Shown here piece by piece: positions 10,363 through 19,612 of a stretch of DNA of 64,000 nt. The notes below the pieces were generated by a model. It was not told the origin of the DNA, searched no databases, and was given only the letters and a program-made list of their open reading frames with translations. The DNA comes from Novosphingobium resinovorum. GTDB lineage: Bacteria; Pseudomonadota; Alphaproteobacteria; Sphingomonadales; Sphingomonadaceae. The stretch is from contig NZ_BSFC01000024.1 in assembly GCF_027922145.1 (NCBI RefSeq), positions 372,001-436,000 on the forward strand, given 5' to 3'. The position numbers and the translations under genes were made by a program. Within the stretch, counting starts at the first letter, position 1; the number at the start of each line of letters is the position of its first letter.

Positions 10363-11264
10363 CAGAAGTACCCCTGCTGCTTCTTGACTTCCATGCCGGC
10401 ACCGCCGGCGTCCTTGTCGATGGCGCGGCCCTGCCGCTCGCTGGTCGTGGTGAGCAGGGTTTCCTGGATCACCTCGGGCAGCGTCTTCGCCTCGCTCTCC
10501 ACCGCGCCGGTCAGCGGGTAGCAGCCAAGCGTGCGGAAGCGGATCGAGCGTTCTACCGGAACCTCGCCGGGCTGCAGCGGGAAGCGGTCGTCATCGACCA
10601 TCAGCAGCATGCCGTCGCGCTCCACGGTGGGGCGCTTGTCCGCGAAATAGAGCGGGACGATGGGGATGTCGTTGAGGTGGATGTACTGCCAGATATCCAG
10701 CTCGGTCCAGTTGGAGATCGGGAACACGCGGATCGATTCCCCGCGCGCCTTGCGGGCATTGTAGAGGTTCCACAGTTCCGGACGCTGGTTCTTCGGATCC
10801 CAGCCGTGCGAAGAGGTGCGGAACGAGAAGATGCGCTCCTTGGCGCGGCTCTTCTCTTCGTCGCGGCGGGCGCCGCCGAAAGCCGCGTCGAAACCGTACT
10901 TGTCGAGCGCCTGCTTCAGACCTTCGGTCTTCCACATGTCGGTGTGGAGCGCGCCGTGGTCGAACGGATTGATGCCCTTCTCGGCCGCTTCCGGGTTCTG
11001 GTAGACTAGCAGCTCCATACCGCTGTCGCGCGCCATCTTGTCGCGCAGCTCGTACATCGCCTTGAATTTCCACGTTGTATCGACGTGAAGCAGCGGGAAC
11101 GGCGGCGGCGAGGGGTAGAACGCCTTGCGCGCAAGGTGCAGCATCACCGCGCTGTCCTTGCCCACGGAATAGAGCATCACCGGCTTCTCGGCCTCGGCGA
11201 CGACTTCGCGGATGATATGGATGGCTTCGGCCTCGAGTCTGTCGAGGTGCGTCAGGGTCTTCAT
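10362..11264 (-). CDS. cysD: Sulfate adenylyltransferase subunit 2 (CysD)
   Basis: This is a PP-loop ATP pyrophosphatase-type enzyme of 300 residues from the ATG at 11,264. The frame runs further upstream, but the family N-terminus ([17 protein letters not shown]) begins here. The PP-loop is SVGKDS (33-38), followed by [12 protein letters not shown], and the C-terminus has [19 protein letters not shown]. It catalyses adenylation of sulfate together with CysN. It heads the operon; its promoter must lie in the about 105 bases shared with the divergent LuxR gene. Confidence 0.96.
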   Translation of the reverse strand: MKTLTHLDRLEAEAIHIIREVVAEAEKPVMLYSVGKDSAVMLHLARKAFYPSPPPFPLLHVDTTWKFKAMYELRDKMARDSGMELLVYQNPEAAEKGINPFDHGALHTDMWKTEGLKQALDKYGFDAAFGGARRDEEKSRAKERIFSFRTSSHGWDPKNQRPELWNLYNARKARGESIRVFPISNWTELDIWQYIHLNDIPIVPLYFADKRPTVERDGMLLMVDDDRFPLQPGEVPVERSIRFRTLGCYPLTGAVESEAKTLPEVIQETLLTTTSERQGRAIDKDAGGAGMEVKKQQGYF

Positions 11265-11348
11265 CAGGATCTCTGGTCCTTTGGCCTTCGCAGGGTCGCC
11301 CTCTTGTTGGGCTCGAATCGCTCTTTGCAAGGATGACAAATCGCAGAA

Positions 11349-11364
11349 CCTCCCATATGGGAGG
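11349..11364. promoter_or_regulatory. 16-bp perfect palindrome at the start of the LuxR-type gene
   Basis: CCTCCCATATGGGAGG is perfectly self-complementary and ends 5 bases before the ATG at 11,370, merging with the GGGAGG ribosome binding site. It sits in the divergent cysD/luxR region. It could be an operator (autoregulation or cysD control) or an mRNA hairpin hiding the ribosome site. Confidence 0.5.
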
Positions 11365-11369
11365 GAGGT

Positions 11370-12458
11370 ATGGCTCTGACATCCAACGACGAGACAGATT
11401 TGCTGCTGCCGCTGATAGCGGGGATTGGCGACAAGGCGCAGTTTGCCGAGTTTCTCGAGCGCCTGCGTCGCCGGAGCGATGCCGAGTACGTCAGCATCGT
11501 GATGAAGCAGGGCGACGGCCCGCATGCCCAGATCACCGACTTCCACGCCGGACGCGACTTGCGCAGCGAGGCGCGCGAACTCGATCCGTTCGAGATGCAT
11601 GCGCTGGAGCGCCTGCGCTACGACCAGCTGCGCCCGGGCCGCGTCTACAGCGTCGGCGAGTTCGTGGACCACGATCCCGTCTTCCGGGCCGACCGCCTGG
11701 CCAAGATGGCGCGCCTCGGTATCGCCGACGAGCGGGTGGTGCGCCTGCCGCGTGTCGCGGAGACCGATGCATGGCTTATCCTCGCCCGCGCGAAACCTTG
11801 CGAGGCGGCGGACAGCGCCCTGCTCTCCTCGCTCGCGCCTTACGTGGAGGCGGCGCTGCGCAGCTATGTCGCGCTGGAGCACCACCGCATCCGCGCCAGC
11901 GTCAGTGCGCAGGGCATGGCGCGCAGCGCTACGGCGTGGATGGTGTTCGACCGCGAGGCGCGGCTATTGGCGATCGACCCGCGCCTCGATGCATGGATGC
12001 GCGGGAATCTCGGCTACACGCCGCGCGTGGGGGAGCGCCTGCGCGATCTCGGCGTCCATGCGGAGCGTGAACTGGGCGGGGCAGCCGTGCTGTTCGCCTC
12101 GTCGACACCGCCCCCGCCGCGTGCGGTAATGCTGCATGAGGACCCCCGGCTGGAAGCGCTGCTGACGGCCACCAGCGACATGCCGCGCCCCTCGATGCTG
12201 GCGCTGTGCCGCCTGCCCAATGCCAGAACGCCGGCGAGCGTGGAGCGCCTCACCCGCCTGTTCGACCTGCCCCCGCGCGAGGCCCAGCTGGCGATCGCGC
12301 TGAACGAGGGGCAGTCTATCGCCGAGGCGGCCGAAAACATGGGCCTGACGCTGGAAACGGCGCGCAACTACTCCAAGCGGCTCTACGCCAAGCTGGGCGT
12401 ACGCGGGCAAGCGGAACTGGTGCGGCTGGTCAGCGACAGCGTGGCGGTGATGGGATAG
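11370..12458 (+). CDS. LuxR-type helix-turn-helix regulator
   Basis: The 362-residue protein has a C-terminal LuxR/GerE HTH at about 300-355: [21 protein letters not shown], then [28 protein letters not shown]. The N-terminal 250 residues look like a sensor domain of the PAS/GAF kind found in sphingomonad LuxR proteins, but I see no diagnostic motif. There is no receiver domain, so it is not a classical response regulator. It is divergent from cysD, so control of sulfate activation is possible, though not shown. Confidence 0.8.
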   Translation: MALTSNDETDLLLPLIAGIGDKAQFAEFLERLRRRSDAEYVSIVMKQGDGPHAQITDFHAGRDLRSEARELDPFEMHALERLRYDQLRPGRVYSVGEFVDHDPVFRADRLAKMARLGIADERVVRLPRVAETDAWLILARAKPCEAADSALLSSLAPYVEAALRSYVALEHHRIRASVSAQGMARSATAWMVFDREARLLAIDPRLDAWMRGNLGYTPRVGERLRDLGVHAERELGGAAVLFASSTPPPPRAVMLHEDPRLEALLTATSDMPRPSMLALCRLPNARTPASVERLTRLFDLPPREAQLAIALNEGQSIAEAAENMGLTLETARNYSKRLYAKLGVRGQAELVRLVSDSVAVMG

Positions 12459-12467
12459 CCGTTCAAC

Positions 12468-12543
12468 CGTCATTGCGAGCGAAGCGAAGCAATCCAGGGC
12501 CACATAAACCGCCCTGGATTGCTTCGCTTCGCTGGCAATGACG
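12468..12543. repeat. REP-like inverted repeat pair (family A)
   Basis: The unit CGTCATTGCGAGCGAAGCGA with its continuation to 12,500 recurs inverted at 12,511-12,543, leaving a loop of about 10 bases. It could fold into a long hairpin. It lies between convergent genes, where it may also stop transcription. A near-identical pair is at 37,918-37,992, with half copies near 6,660 and 23,418. Confidence 0.85.
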
Positions 12544-12555
12544 GCGCTATGTGGT

Positions 12556-13473
12556 TCACCCCCAAAGCGCCTCCGCCGCCGCCAGCCCCTGCTCGCCGCG
12601 CCCGCCCAGTTCGGCGGTCAGCAGCTTGAGGCGATAGGTCCACAAGTGCAGCGGATGTTCCAGCGTCATGCCCATGCCGCCGAGGAACTGGTGATAGTCG
12701 TAGCACACCCGCTTCGCCGCCTCCTGCGCATGCAGCAGGGCCAGCGCGGCGTCGCCGGGATCGCCGGTCCCGGCCGCACGCAGGGCGAGCCAGTAGACCG
12801 AGTTGGTCATGACCTGATCCTCGGCCAGACGATGCCGCATGCCCTGGAAGGTGGCCAGCGGACGGCCGAACTGCTTGCGCTCTGACACGTAAGTCACCGT
12901 AGACGCCAGCGCCGCGCCCAGCAGGCCCGCGGCTTCGGCCGCGATTCCCACGCGCCACGACCGCAGCACTTCGGCGGGATCGACCTCATGCGCGGTCATC
13001 GCATCCGGAAGACCGGTCAGGAACGCCACGGGATAGGCATAAAGCGCATCCTCCTGCGCTCCCGCGATCACGCTCTCGTCAGCCTTGAAGCTGCGCACGC
13101 CCGAAGGCCCGACGATCACGACGCTCGCCCCCGGCCGCAGGAAACGCACCGGACCACCTGTGCGCCCCTCCTCGACCAGACACAGCGGACGCGGCAGGTC
13201 CGGATCGATAAGGGGGCGCACGAAGGACGATGCCGCCGCCTCCACCGCGAAGGGCAGCCGCGCCAGCTTCTCCACCACCAGCGCGGCGGTGACGGGGCCG
13301 AGTTCCTCGACCATCAGCACGTCGAGAAAACCGTTCTCGACCAGCGCCGCGTCAAGTTCCGCGCTTTCGAGCGTGAGACCGGCATCGTGCAGCGGCACGC
13401 CCGCGTAAGGCCGCGCGAGGCTGTCGATGAAGTCGAGGACCTGCCGCTGGTCCTCATTGAGAGACAGATGCAT
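12556..13473 (-). CDS. Acyl-CoA dehydrogenase-like protein, short partner subunit
   Basis: The start is the ATG at 13,473, which overlaps the stop of the upstream dehydrogenase gene (TGATG) and gives 305 residues. It keeps the C-terminal ACAD bundle motifs RKQFGRPLATFQ (199-210) and HQFLGGMGMTLEHPLH (about 262). It is shorter than the usual about 380 residues and lacks the CQGFSEP-type flavin/substrate segment of its neighbour. This matches the degenerate half of alpha2-beta2 ACADs of steroid side-chain degradation (ChsE1-ChsE2 type), so I infer it acts as a complex with the 13,473-14,618 product. Confidence 0.85.
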   Translation of the reverse strand: MHLSLNEDQRQVLDFIDSLARPYAGVPLHDAGLTLESAELDAALVENGFLDVLMVEELGPVTAALVVEKLARLPFAVEAAASSFVRPLIDPDLPRPLCLVEEGRTGGPVRFLRPGASVVIVGPSGVRSFKADESVIAGAQEDALYAYPVAFLTGLPDAMTAHEVDPAEVLRSWRVGIAAEAAGLLGAALASTVTYVSERKQFGRPLATFQGMRHRLAEDQVMTNSVYWLALRAAGTGDPGDAALALLHAQEAAKRVCYDYHQFLGGMGMTLEHPLHLWTYRLKLLTAELGGRGEQGLAAAEALWG

Positions 13474-14618
13474 CAGCGCGGCTCCCGGGGCAGTTCCAGC
13501 ACGTCGCTGGCGATGATGTTGAGCTGGATTTCCGCCGACCCCGCCGCGACGCCCGCGACGATCCCGCGCTGGTGATGCATCTTGAGATACGGCGAGGCCC
13601 CCGCGAGCGCTTCGGGCAGGAACTCGACGACGAATTCGCACACCGCCCGCTCGGCCATGACGGTGGCGTAGCGCGCGGAACTGGACTCCGCACCGATGGC
13701 GAGGCCATCGACGCGCTTCTGGACGACGGCGTAGTTCGCCGTGCCCGCGGCCTCGCACAGTGCGGCACAACGCGCCGCCTCGATCCGCACATATTCGCGC
13801 GCAAAACGGCCCTGCTCCTGCAGCATCGTCACCGCCCGGTCCAGCGCGGCGCGCGCCAGCGTGAAGCGCGGGATGCCGAGGCGCTCATTGCGCAGCGAAT
13901 AGGCGACGATCTCCCAAGCCTGTCCTTCCTCGCCGAAGCGGGCGGTCTCGGGCACGGTCACGTCGTCGAAGAAGACTTCGTGAATGTCGCCCTCGCCGAT
14001 CAGCGAGGGGATCTGGCGCACGGTGATGCCGGGCGTATCCATCGGCACCAGAATGATGGTGATGCCCTTCTTGCGGTCGTCGCTGGTGCGCGTCAGCAGG
14101 AAACAGGTGTCGGCAAGGCCCGCATAGCTGGTCCAGATCTTCTGGCCGCTGATGACGTAGTTGCCTTCGGTCAGCGTGGCTCGCGTCCGCAGCGAGGCTA
14201 GGTCCGACCCGGCGTCAGGCTCGGAAAAACCCTGACACCACAGCGATTCCCCGCGCGTGATCGGCTCGAGGTAGCGGGCCTTCTGCTCGGGCGTGCCGTA
14301 CTTCTCCAGCGTCGGGCCGATCCAGTTGACGTTCATGTACTGGCCGCCGCGCGGCTCGCCCGCGATCCACATCTCTTCGGAAAGGATCTGCTGCTCCCAC
14401 GGACCCAGGCCCTCGCCGCCCATCTCGAGCGGCCAGTGCGGGAAGAGAATGCCCGCGTCGGCCAGCTTGACGCAGAAGTCGCGCGCGAAGGCGGTCAGTG
14501 CCGGGGACGCAGGGCCGTGTTCCGAGAATTTCTCCCAGTCCGCAGGCAGGTTGGCGTGCAGGAAGTCGCGGATCTTGTGCCGGAAGGCGTCCTGCCCGGC
14601 GGTCCATTCGAATTGCAT
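13473..14618 (-). CDS. Acyl-CoA dehydrogenase, FAD-binding subunit
   Basis: The protein has 381 residues. The flavin/substrate motif LWCQGFSEPDAGSDLA spans about 127-141, and the C-terminal GSAEIQLNIIASDVL matches the end of acyl-CoA dehydrogenases. The enzyme dehydrogenates an acyl-CoA at C2-C3 and passes electrons to ETF. It is translationally coupled to the short ACAD downstream, the arrangement expected of a heteromeric enzyme. It is divergent from the Rieske ferredoxin gene, with 163 bases between the starts. Confidence 0.9.
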   Translation of the reverse strand: MQFEWTAGQDAFRHKIRDFLHANLPADWEKFSEHGPASPALTAFARDFCVKLADAGILFPHWPLEMGGEGLGPWEQQILSEEMWIAGEPRGGQYMNVNWIGPTLEKYGTPEQKARYLEPITRGESLWCQGFSEPDAGSDLASLRTRATLTEGNYVISGQKIWTSYAGLADTCFLLTRTSDDRKKGITIILVPMDTPGITVRQIPSLIGEGDIHEVFFDDVTVPETARFGEEGQAWEIVAYSLRNERLGIPRFTLARAALDRAVTMLQEQGRFAREYVRIEAARCAALCEAAGTANYAVVQKRVDGLAIGAESSSARYATVMAERAVCEFVVEFLPEALAGASPYLKMHHQRGIVAGVAAGSAEIQLNIIASDVLELPREPR

Positions 14619-14781
14619 CGGGGCGGCGCCCTCCTCTCAGCCTTTCGTTAGGCACAGGCAGCCTCGCCCCACAACCGCCGGGGCGTTGGAATCGCTGGCG
14701 CGATTGCGCATCGACCACTTGTGCTGGAAATCGCCTGCGGAGTACCGCAAGGACACAGCGAAGAGATAAGAAAGGACACGG

Positions 14782-15096
14782 GTGAGCGAGAAGGCATTCG
14801 TCGCGGTGGCGAAACTCGATGAAGTTCCGCAGGGCGGCAAGAAAGTGGTCGAGGTGGGCGGGATCAGCGTGCTCCTCGTCGGCGCGCGGAATCAGGTCTA
14901 CGCGGTGCGCAACTTGTGCAGCCACGCCTACGAAACGCTTGAATGCGGCCGCGTGCGTGCGGGGTGGATTTCCTGCCCGGTTCACGGCGCGCGCTTCGAT
15001 CTGGAAACCGGCAAGCCGATAAACCCGCCCGCCTCGATGCCGATCGATACTTATGAAGTGCGGATCAAGGGCGACGTGATCGAGGTGGCGGTCTAA
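14782..15096 (+). CDS. Rieske-type [2Fe-2S] ferredoxin
   Basis: The 104-residue protein carries one Rieske motif: Cys46-x-His48 and Cys65-x-x-His68. It is the size of ferredoxins that feed electrons to Rieske non-haem iron oxygenases, and lacks the signal and length of respiratory Rieske proteins. The start is a GTG preceded by AAAGGA. No oxygenase or ferredoxin reductase gene is in the window. It lies between two ACAD pairs, so it probably serves a ring- or side-chain oxygenase of the same pathway encoded elsewhere. Confidence 0.88.
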   Translation: MSEKAFVAVAKLDEVPQGGKKVVEVGGISVLLVGARNQVYAVRNLCSHAYETLECGRVRAGWISCPVHGARFDLETGKPINPPASMPIDTYEVRIKGDVIEVAV

Positions 15097-15166
15097 CCTC
15101 CCGATATCGCCCGCGCGTACCGCCCCTTATGGACGCGCCGCCGTGCCCCGTGCTTGGACGGTGTCC

Positions 15167-16348
15167 ATGACCGATACGCCCGATCTCGAAGCGCTGCGCC
15201 GCGAAGTGCGCGCCTTCCTAGCCGCCGAGGCGCCGACCGGCTGGCGCGACGCGAGCCGCACGCAGGACGACTTCGTCCGCACCCAGCGCGACTGGTTTAC
15301 GCGGCTGGTTTCGGCAGGCTACGCCATCCCGCACTGGCCCGCCGCATTCCCCGGCGGCGGCCGCAGCCTGGCCGAGCAGAAAGTGATCTACGAGGAACTG
15401 GCGAAGGCAGACTGCCCGCGCCTGCTGCTCTCCTTCGTCTCGACGTACCATGCTTTCGCAACGTTGCACGAATGTGCGACCCGGGAGCAGCAGGACCGCT
15501 ACCTCCCGCGCATCCTCGAGGGCGAGACATGGTGCCAGGGCTTCTCCGAGCCCGGCGCCGGATCAGACCTCGCCGCCATCAAGACCAGGGCGGAACGCAA
15601 GGGCGACGTCTACGTCGTCAACGGCCAGAAGGTCTGGTCGACGATGGCGCAGTTTGCCGACAAGTGCCTGCTGCTGGTGCGCACCTCCTCGGACGGCCCC
15701 AAGCAGGCGGGCATCACGTACCTGCTGATGGACATGAAGGCACCCGGCGTCTCTGTCCGCCCGATCCACCAGATCCAGGGCGACGAGGAATTCGCCGAGA
15801 TCTTCCTCGACAACGTGGAAATCCCCGTCTCCGAGCGCGTCGGCGAGGAAGGCAAGGGCTGGGCCGTGGCGCAGGCGACGCTTGCCTCGGAACGCGGACT
15901 GACGCTGATGGAGCTGTCCTACCGGATGCGCGGCGCCCTTGCACGCGTTGCCTCGCTGATCCGCGAGCACGGACACGAGGACGATCGCGGAGTGCTGCGG
16001 GATTTCGGCGAACTGGTGACGCAAGTGGACGCCGTGTGCGCCGTCGCCGACCAGTTCCTGGACAACCGGATCAAGGGCATCGAGCGCATTGGCGACGCCT
16101 CCATCATCAAGAACAGCTACAGCCGCGCGCTCAGGGCCTATGCGAAGCTGGGCCTGCGCCTTGGCGGCATCGCGGAGCAATACGTAGCGCCGATCACCTT
16201 CGGCGACCTCAATACCGGCAACTGGATGGCGGACTTCATGAACTCCTATGCCTGGACCATCGCCGGGGGCAGCGAGGAAGTGCAGCGTAATATCATCGCC
16301 GAGCGCATGCTCGACATGCCACGCGAGCCGAAAGCCTGGGTGGCCTGA
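15167..16348 (+). CDS. Acyl-CoA dehydrogenase, FAD-binding subunit
   Basis: The protein has 393 residues from the ATG at 15,167; an in-frame ATG 24 bases upstream is possible, and neither has a strong ribosome site. WCQGFSEPGAGSDLA lies at about 122-136 and GGSEEVQRNIIAERML near the end. It is a full-length ACAD that introduces a 2,3-double bond into an acyl-CoA. The next gene, a short ACAD, starts one base after its stop, making a second long/short pair. Confidence 0.9.
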   Translation: MTDTPDLEALRREVRAFLAAEAPTGWRDASRTQDDFVRTQRDWFTRLVSAGYAIPHWPAAFPGGGRSLAEQKVIYEELAKADCPRLLLSFVSTYHAFATLHECATREQQDRYLPRILEGETWCQGFSEPGAGSDLAAIKTRAERKGDVYVVNGQKVWSTMAQFADKCLLLVRTSSDGPKQAGITYLLMDMKAPGVSVRPIHQIQGDEEFAEIFLDNVEIPVSERVGEEGKGWAVAQATLASERGLTLMELSYRMRGALARVASLIREHGHEDDRGVLRDFGELVTQVDAVCAVADQFLDNRIKGIERIGDASIIKNSYSRALRAYAKLGLRLGGIAEQYVAPITFGDLNTGNWMADFMNSYAWTIAGGSEEVQRNIIAERMLDMPREPKAWVA

Positions 16349-16349
16349 C

Positions 16350-17354
16350 ATGATCGAACTGAACGAACTGACCGACGCCGCGCAGAAGGCGTTTCCTGCC
16401 GATGCACTCTCCCCCGGCCGCGACGAAAGCTGGCGGCTGGTGGCGGAGATGGGCTGGCTGATGGTGCGCCTGCCCGAGGAAGACGGCGGCCTCGGCCTTG
16501 ATCGAGAGGCTTCCGCCGCGATCCATTTCGAGATGGGCCGCGTGCTGGCGACGACGCCGCTGATCCCGGCGCAATTGGGCCTGCAGGCCGTGCTGGCGAG
16601 CGAGATTGCGGCGCGGGTCGAGTGGCTGGAACGGCTGGCGGGTGGCGAATACGCCCCCCTGCACCTGCTCCCCGCGAAGCTGGAGGCGGCACCGAACGGC
16701 ACGCTTTCGGGCGTAGTCGGCGGTGTGTTCGATGCGGACATGGCGATGGCGGTCGTTGCGAAGCTGCCCAGCGGCTATGCCCTCGTGCCGACCGATGCGC
16801 CGGGTGTTTCTATCGTGGAGCGCGCGATCTGGGACCCCAGCCGGCGCCTGTTCGACATCGTTCTTGATGGATACGCGCCCGATCCGGCACTCATGCTCAC
16901 CGATGCGGACGGCGCTGCAGCGCTGCACGACGCGCTGGCGCCCGAAGCGCACCTTGCCGTCGCCGCCGACTGCCTCGGTGCCGCGAATGCCGCGTTGGAA
17001 CTCACCATCGAGTACATGAAGATGCGCCGCCAGTTCGACCGGCCCATCGCCATGTTCCAGGCTCTCAAGCACCGCGCCGCCGATATGAAGGCGCGCATTG
17101 CCGTGGCCGAGGCGCTCCTGTGGAACCGGGTGCGCGACGATGCTGCAACCCTCGTCCAGTGCGGCGCGGCGAAGACGCTCGCGGCCGAGGCCTTCGCATT
17201 CGTCACCGAAGAGGCGATCCAGCTTCACGGCGGCATCGGCCTGACCGAGGAACACCCGATCCACCGCTTCATGAAACGCGCGATGCTGAACCTGCAGCTT
17301 TGCGGATCGCCAGACCTGTGGAACGAGCGGACGGGGCGAGAGGCGCTGGGCTGA
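16350..17354 (+). CDS. Acyl-CoA dehydrogenase-like protein, short partner subunit
   Basis: The start at 16,350 lies one base after the stop of the previous ACAD gene and gives 334 residues. C-terminal features are MKMRRQFDRPIAMFQ (223-237) and LHGGIGLTEEHPIHR (about 290-303). The central CQGxxEP flavin segment is absent and the middle domain is short, as in the non-flavin-binding halves of heteromeric steroid ACADs. It probably forms a complex with the 15,167-16,348 product. Confidence 0.85.
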   Translation: MIELNELTDAAQKAFPADALSPGRDESWRLVAEMGWLMVRLPEEDGGLGLDREASAAIHFEMGRVLATTPLIPAQLGLQAVLASEIAARVEWLERLAGGEYAPLHLLPAKLEAAPNGTLSGVVGGVFDADMAMAVVAKLPSGYALVPTDAPGVSIVERAIWDPSRRLFDIVLDGYAPDPALMLTDADGAAALHDALAPEAHLAVAADCLGAANAALELTIEYMKMRRQFDRPIAMFQALKHRAADMKARIAVAEALLWNRVRDDAATLVQCGAAKTLAAEAFAFVTEEAIQLHGGIGLTEEHPIHRFMKRAMLNLQLCGSPDLWNERTGREALG

Positions 17355-17373
17355 CAGATCGGCCGGAGCAATT

Positions 17374-17495
17374 CGTCGTCCCGGACTTGATCCGGGACCG
17401 GTGGTTGTCTTTAGGCGCAGTTCATGCGGCAAGTTATCTAAGCGACGGGTAGGCTGTTCACGGGCAGCGGTCCCGGATCAAGTCCGGGACGACGG
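17374..17495. repeat. Inverted pair of dispersed repeat (family B)
   Basis: CGTCGTCCCGGACTTGATCC with its continuation to 17,400 recurs inverted at 17,468-17,495. The units differ at most by one or two bases from the pair at 33,414-33,522. Each unit is itself a small hairpin (TCCCGGA...TCCGGGA). Confidence 0.85.
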
Positions 17496-17532
17496 TAAGC
17501 AACGCCCTGCCCCGCCGCTCGTTGTGCCGGGC

Positions 17533-18468
17533 ATGGCCAAGACTTCCGGACACATCCGCGACAACATCGTCCTCTACGGTGCGCTGACGGCGAACATGGG
17601 CATCGCCGTCGCCAAGTTCGTGGCGGCAGGTATCGGCGGCTCTTCCGCCATGGCGACCGAGGGTGTCCATTCGCTGGTTGACAGCGGTAACCAGATCCTG
17701 CTGCTCTACGGCCAGAAGCAGGGCAAGCGCGCAGCCGACGCCGCCCATCCCTTCGGCTACGGGCGCGAGCTGTATTTCTGGGCCTTCGTGGTCGCGATCC
17801 TGATCTTCGCGGGCGGCGCGGGCATCTCGATCTACGAGGGCATCGCCCATATCCGCGAGCCGCGCGCCGTCGAGGACCCGACGCTCAGCTACATCGTGCT
17901 GGGCATCGCCTTCCTCATGGAGGGCGCATCCTGGGCCATCGCGGTGAAGGAGTTCAACGCGGGCCGCGCCGGGCAGAGCTGGTGGCAGGCAATCCGCCGC
18001 TCCAAGGACCCGCCGGGCTTCATCGTCCTGTTCGAGGACAGCGCAGCGCTCATCGGCCTCACCATAGCAGCGGCGGGCATCTGGGCGAGCGGCCACTTTG
18101 CGGAACCAAGACTCGACGGCGCGGCATCGGTGGTGATCGGGCTGGTGCTGGCGGCCGTCGCGGTGCTGCTGGCGCGCGAGTCCAAGGGCCTGCTGATCGG
18201 AGAGGCCGCCGACCCGGCACTGATTGCCGGGCTGCGCGGGGTGATGGAAGGCAACCCGCACATCACCTCGGTCAACCATGTGCGCACCGTACACACAGGA
18301 CCGGACGCGGTGTTCGTGGCGATCAGCGCGGACTTTGCCGACGACCTGCCGATGGGCGAGGCGGAAACGCTGATCGAGGAACTGGAGATGCGCATGAAGG
18401 CGCTGTCACCGAAGATCACCTCGATCTACATCCGGCCCGAGAAGCGCGAACAGGCGGTGCTGGGTTAA
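17533..18468 (+). CDS. Cation diffusion facilitator (CDF) family transporter
   Basis: The protein has 311 residues from the ATG at 17,533. The frame runs back through the family B repeat, so the longer start is unlikely. It shows the CDF metal-site motif GVHSLVDSGNQ in TM2, HPFGYGRELYFW after it, several hydrophobic helices, a second site near FEDSAALIGL, and a cytoplasmic C-terminal domain of about 90 residues. Such proteins export Zn2+, Fe2+ or similar divalent ions by proton antiport across the inner membrane. The metal is not predictable; it has no obvious link to the catabolic genes. Confidence 0.88.
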   Translation: MAKTSGHIRDNIVLYGALTANMGIAVAKFVAAGIGGSSAMATEGVHSLVDSGNQILLLYGQKQGKRAADAAHPFGYGRELYFWAFVVAILIFAGGAGISIYEGIAHIREPRAVEDPTLSYIVLGIAFLMEGASWAIAVKEFNAGRAGQSWWQAIRRSKDPPGFIVLFEDSAALIGLTIAAAGIWASGHFAEPRLDGAASVVIGLVLAAVAVLLARESKGLLIGEAADPALIAGLRGVMEGNPHITSVNHVRTVHTGPDAVFVAISADFADDLPMGEAETLIEELEMRMKALSPKITSIYIRPEKREQAVLG

Positions 18469-18485
18469 GTAAGGCCCACCCCTGC

Positions 18486-18549
18486 CCCCTCCCGCAAGCG
18501 GGAGGGGAATGAGAGACCTGCGCTCCGCCCTCCCGCGTGCGGGAGGGAC
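18486..18549. terminator. Two G/C hairpins between convergent genes
   Basis: Two hairpins with almost the same stem (CCCTCCCGC...GCGGGAGGG), at 18,486-18,507 and 18,528-18,549, lie between the transporter stop and the E1-beta stop. Neither is followed by a U-run. They look like short intergenic repeats and may block transcription from both sides. Confidence 0.5.
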
Positions 18550-18592
18550 GGTAGGCTTGAGAGCGCAGCGAACTAGCCGGACGGGGTGGGTA

Positions 18593-19612
18593 TCAGATCG
18601 CCATCAGCCGCTTAACCTCCGCGACGATCTCGGGCGGCTGCACGAGATAGGCATCCTCCAGCTTCTTCGCGAAGGGCACCGCGCAGTACGGCGCACCGAG
18701 GCGGCCGACGGGAGCCTTGAGCTTGCCGAACAGCACTTCCTGCGCCGTTGCGGCGATCTCCGCGCCGGGACCGAAGTTGCGGCCCGCTTCGTGCACCACC
18801 AGCAGGCGTCCGGTCTTCTCGGCCGAGGCCAGCACCGTTTCCTTGTCCCACGGCGAGATCGTGCGCAGGTCCACCACTTCGACCGAGACGCCTGCCGCCG
18901 TCAGTTCCTCGACCGCCTGCATCACCGTGAACATCATCTGCCCGTAGGAGACGATGGTGAGGTCGCTGCCCGGTACGACCACGTTGGCCTTGCCCAGCGG
19001 GATCGGGCCCTGGTTGACCGGCGTGTCCATCGGCACGAACAGGGTCTTGACGCTTTCGATGATGATGACCGGATCGGGGTCCTGGATCGCCGAGAGATAG
19101 AGGCCCTTCATGTCGCCCGGGGTCCAGGGGATCACCACCTTGATGCCCGCGGTATGCGCGAACCACGCCTCGTAGAAGTCGGCGTGCTGCCCGGCGGTCT
19201 GGTTGCCGCCGCCGGTCATGGTGCGGATCACCAGCGGCACCTGGCTCTGGCCGCCCGACATGAAGCGCAGCTTGGCCGCGTGGTTCACGATCATGTCCAT
19301 GGCGACGGTCGTGAAGTTCATCAGCATGATCTCGGCCACCGGCTTGTAGCCGGCCATGGCCACGCCGATCGCCGCGCCCATGATCGCCTGTTCGGAGATC
19401 GGGGTGGAGCGCACGCGGCTGGTGCCGAACTTCGTCGACAGCCCGCGCGTCACACCGCAGACGCCGCCGCCCTCGTTGTCGGCGATGTCCTCGCCCAGAA
19501 CGAGGACCTTGGGATCGGCTTCCATCGCCTCGCTCAGCGCGGCGTTGATGGCTTGCAAGCCGTTCATCTTCACCGTCTCGACGACGGGGGCTTCGAGAGT
19601 TTCAGTGCTCAT
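18593..19612 (-). CDS. 2-oxo acid / acetoin dehydrogenase E1 component, beta subunit
   Basis: The 339-residue thiamine-diphosphate transketolase-like beta subunit has LGEDIADNEGG near the N-terminus, STPISEQAIMGAAIGVAMAG and a C-terminal transketolase domain with VVDLRTISPWD. With the E1-alpha subunit it decarboxylates a 2-oxo acid or cleaves an acetoin-like compound. Its ATG overlaps the E1-alpha stop by 4 bases (ATGA). No lipoyl E2 or E3 gene is nearby, so it either borrows one or works without it. Confidence 0.9.
   Translation of the reverse strand: MSTETLEAPVVETVKMNGLQAINAALSEAMEADPKVLVLGEDIADNEGGGVCGVTRGLSTKFGTSRVRSTPISEQAIMGAAIGVAMAGYKPVAEIMLMNFTTVAMDMIVNHAAKLRFMSGGQSQVPLVIRTMTGGGNQTAGQHADFYEAWFAHTAGIKVVIPWTPGDMKGLYLSAIQDPDPVIIIESVKTLFVPMDTPVNQGPIPLGKANVVVPGSDLTIVSYGQMMFTVMQAVEELTAAGVSVEVVDLRTISPWDKETVLASAEKTGRLLVVHEAGRNFGPGAEIAATAQEVLFGKLKAPVGRLGAPYCAVPFAKKLEDAYLVQPPEIVAEVKRLMAI

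Noticed and set aside
8830..10521. 563-codon plus-strand open frame
   Set aside because: Mirror of cysNC, low-complexity His/Arg/Val composition.
11265..11885. N-terminal extension of cysD by about 200 residues
   Set aside because: The extension is antisense to the LuxR gene and unlike CysD; family start is at 11,264.
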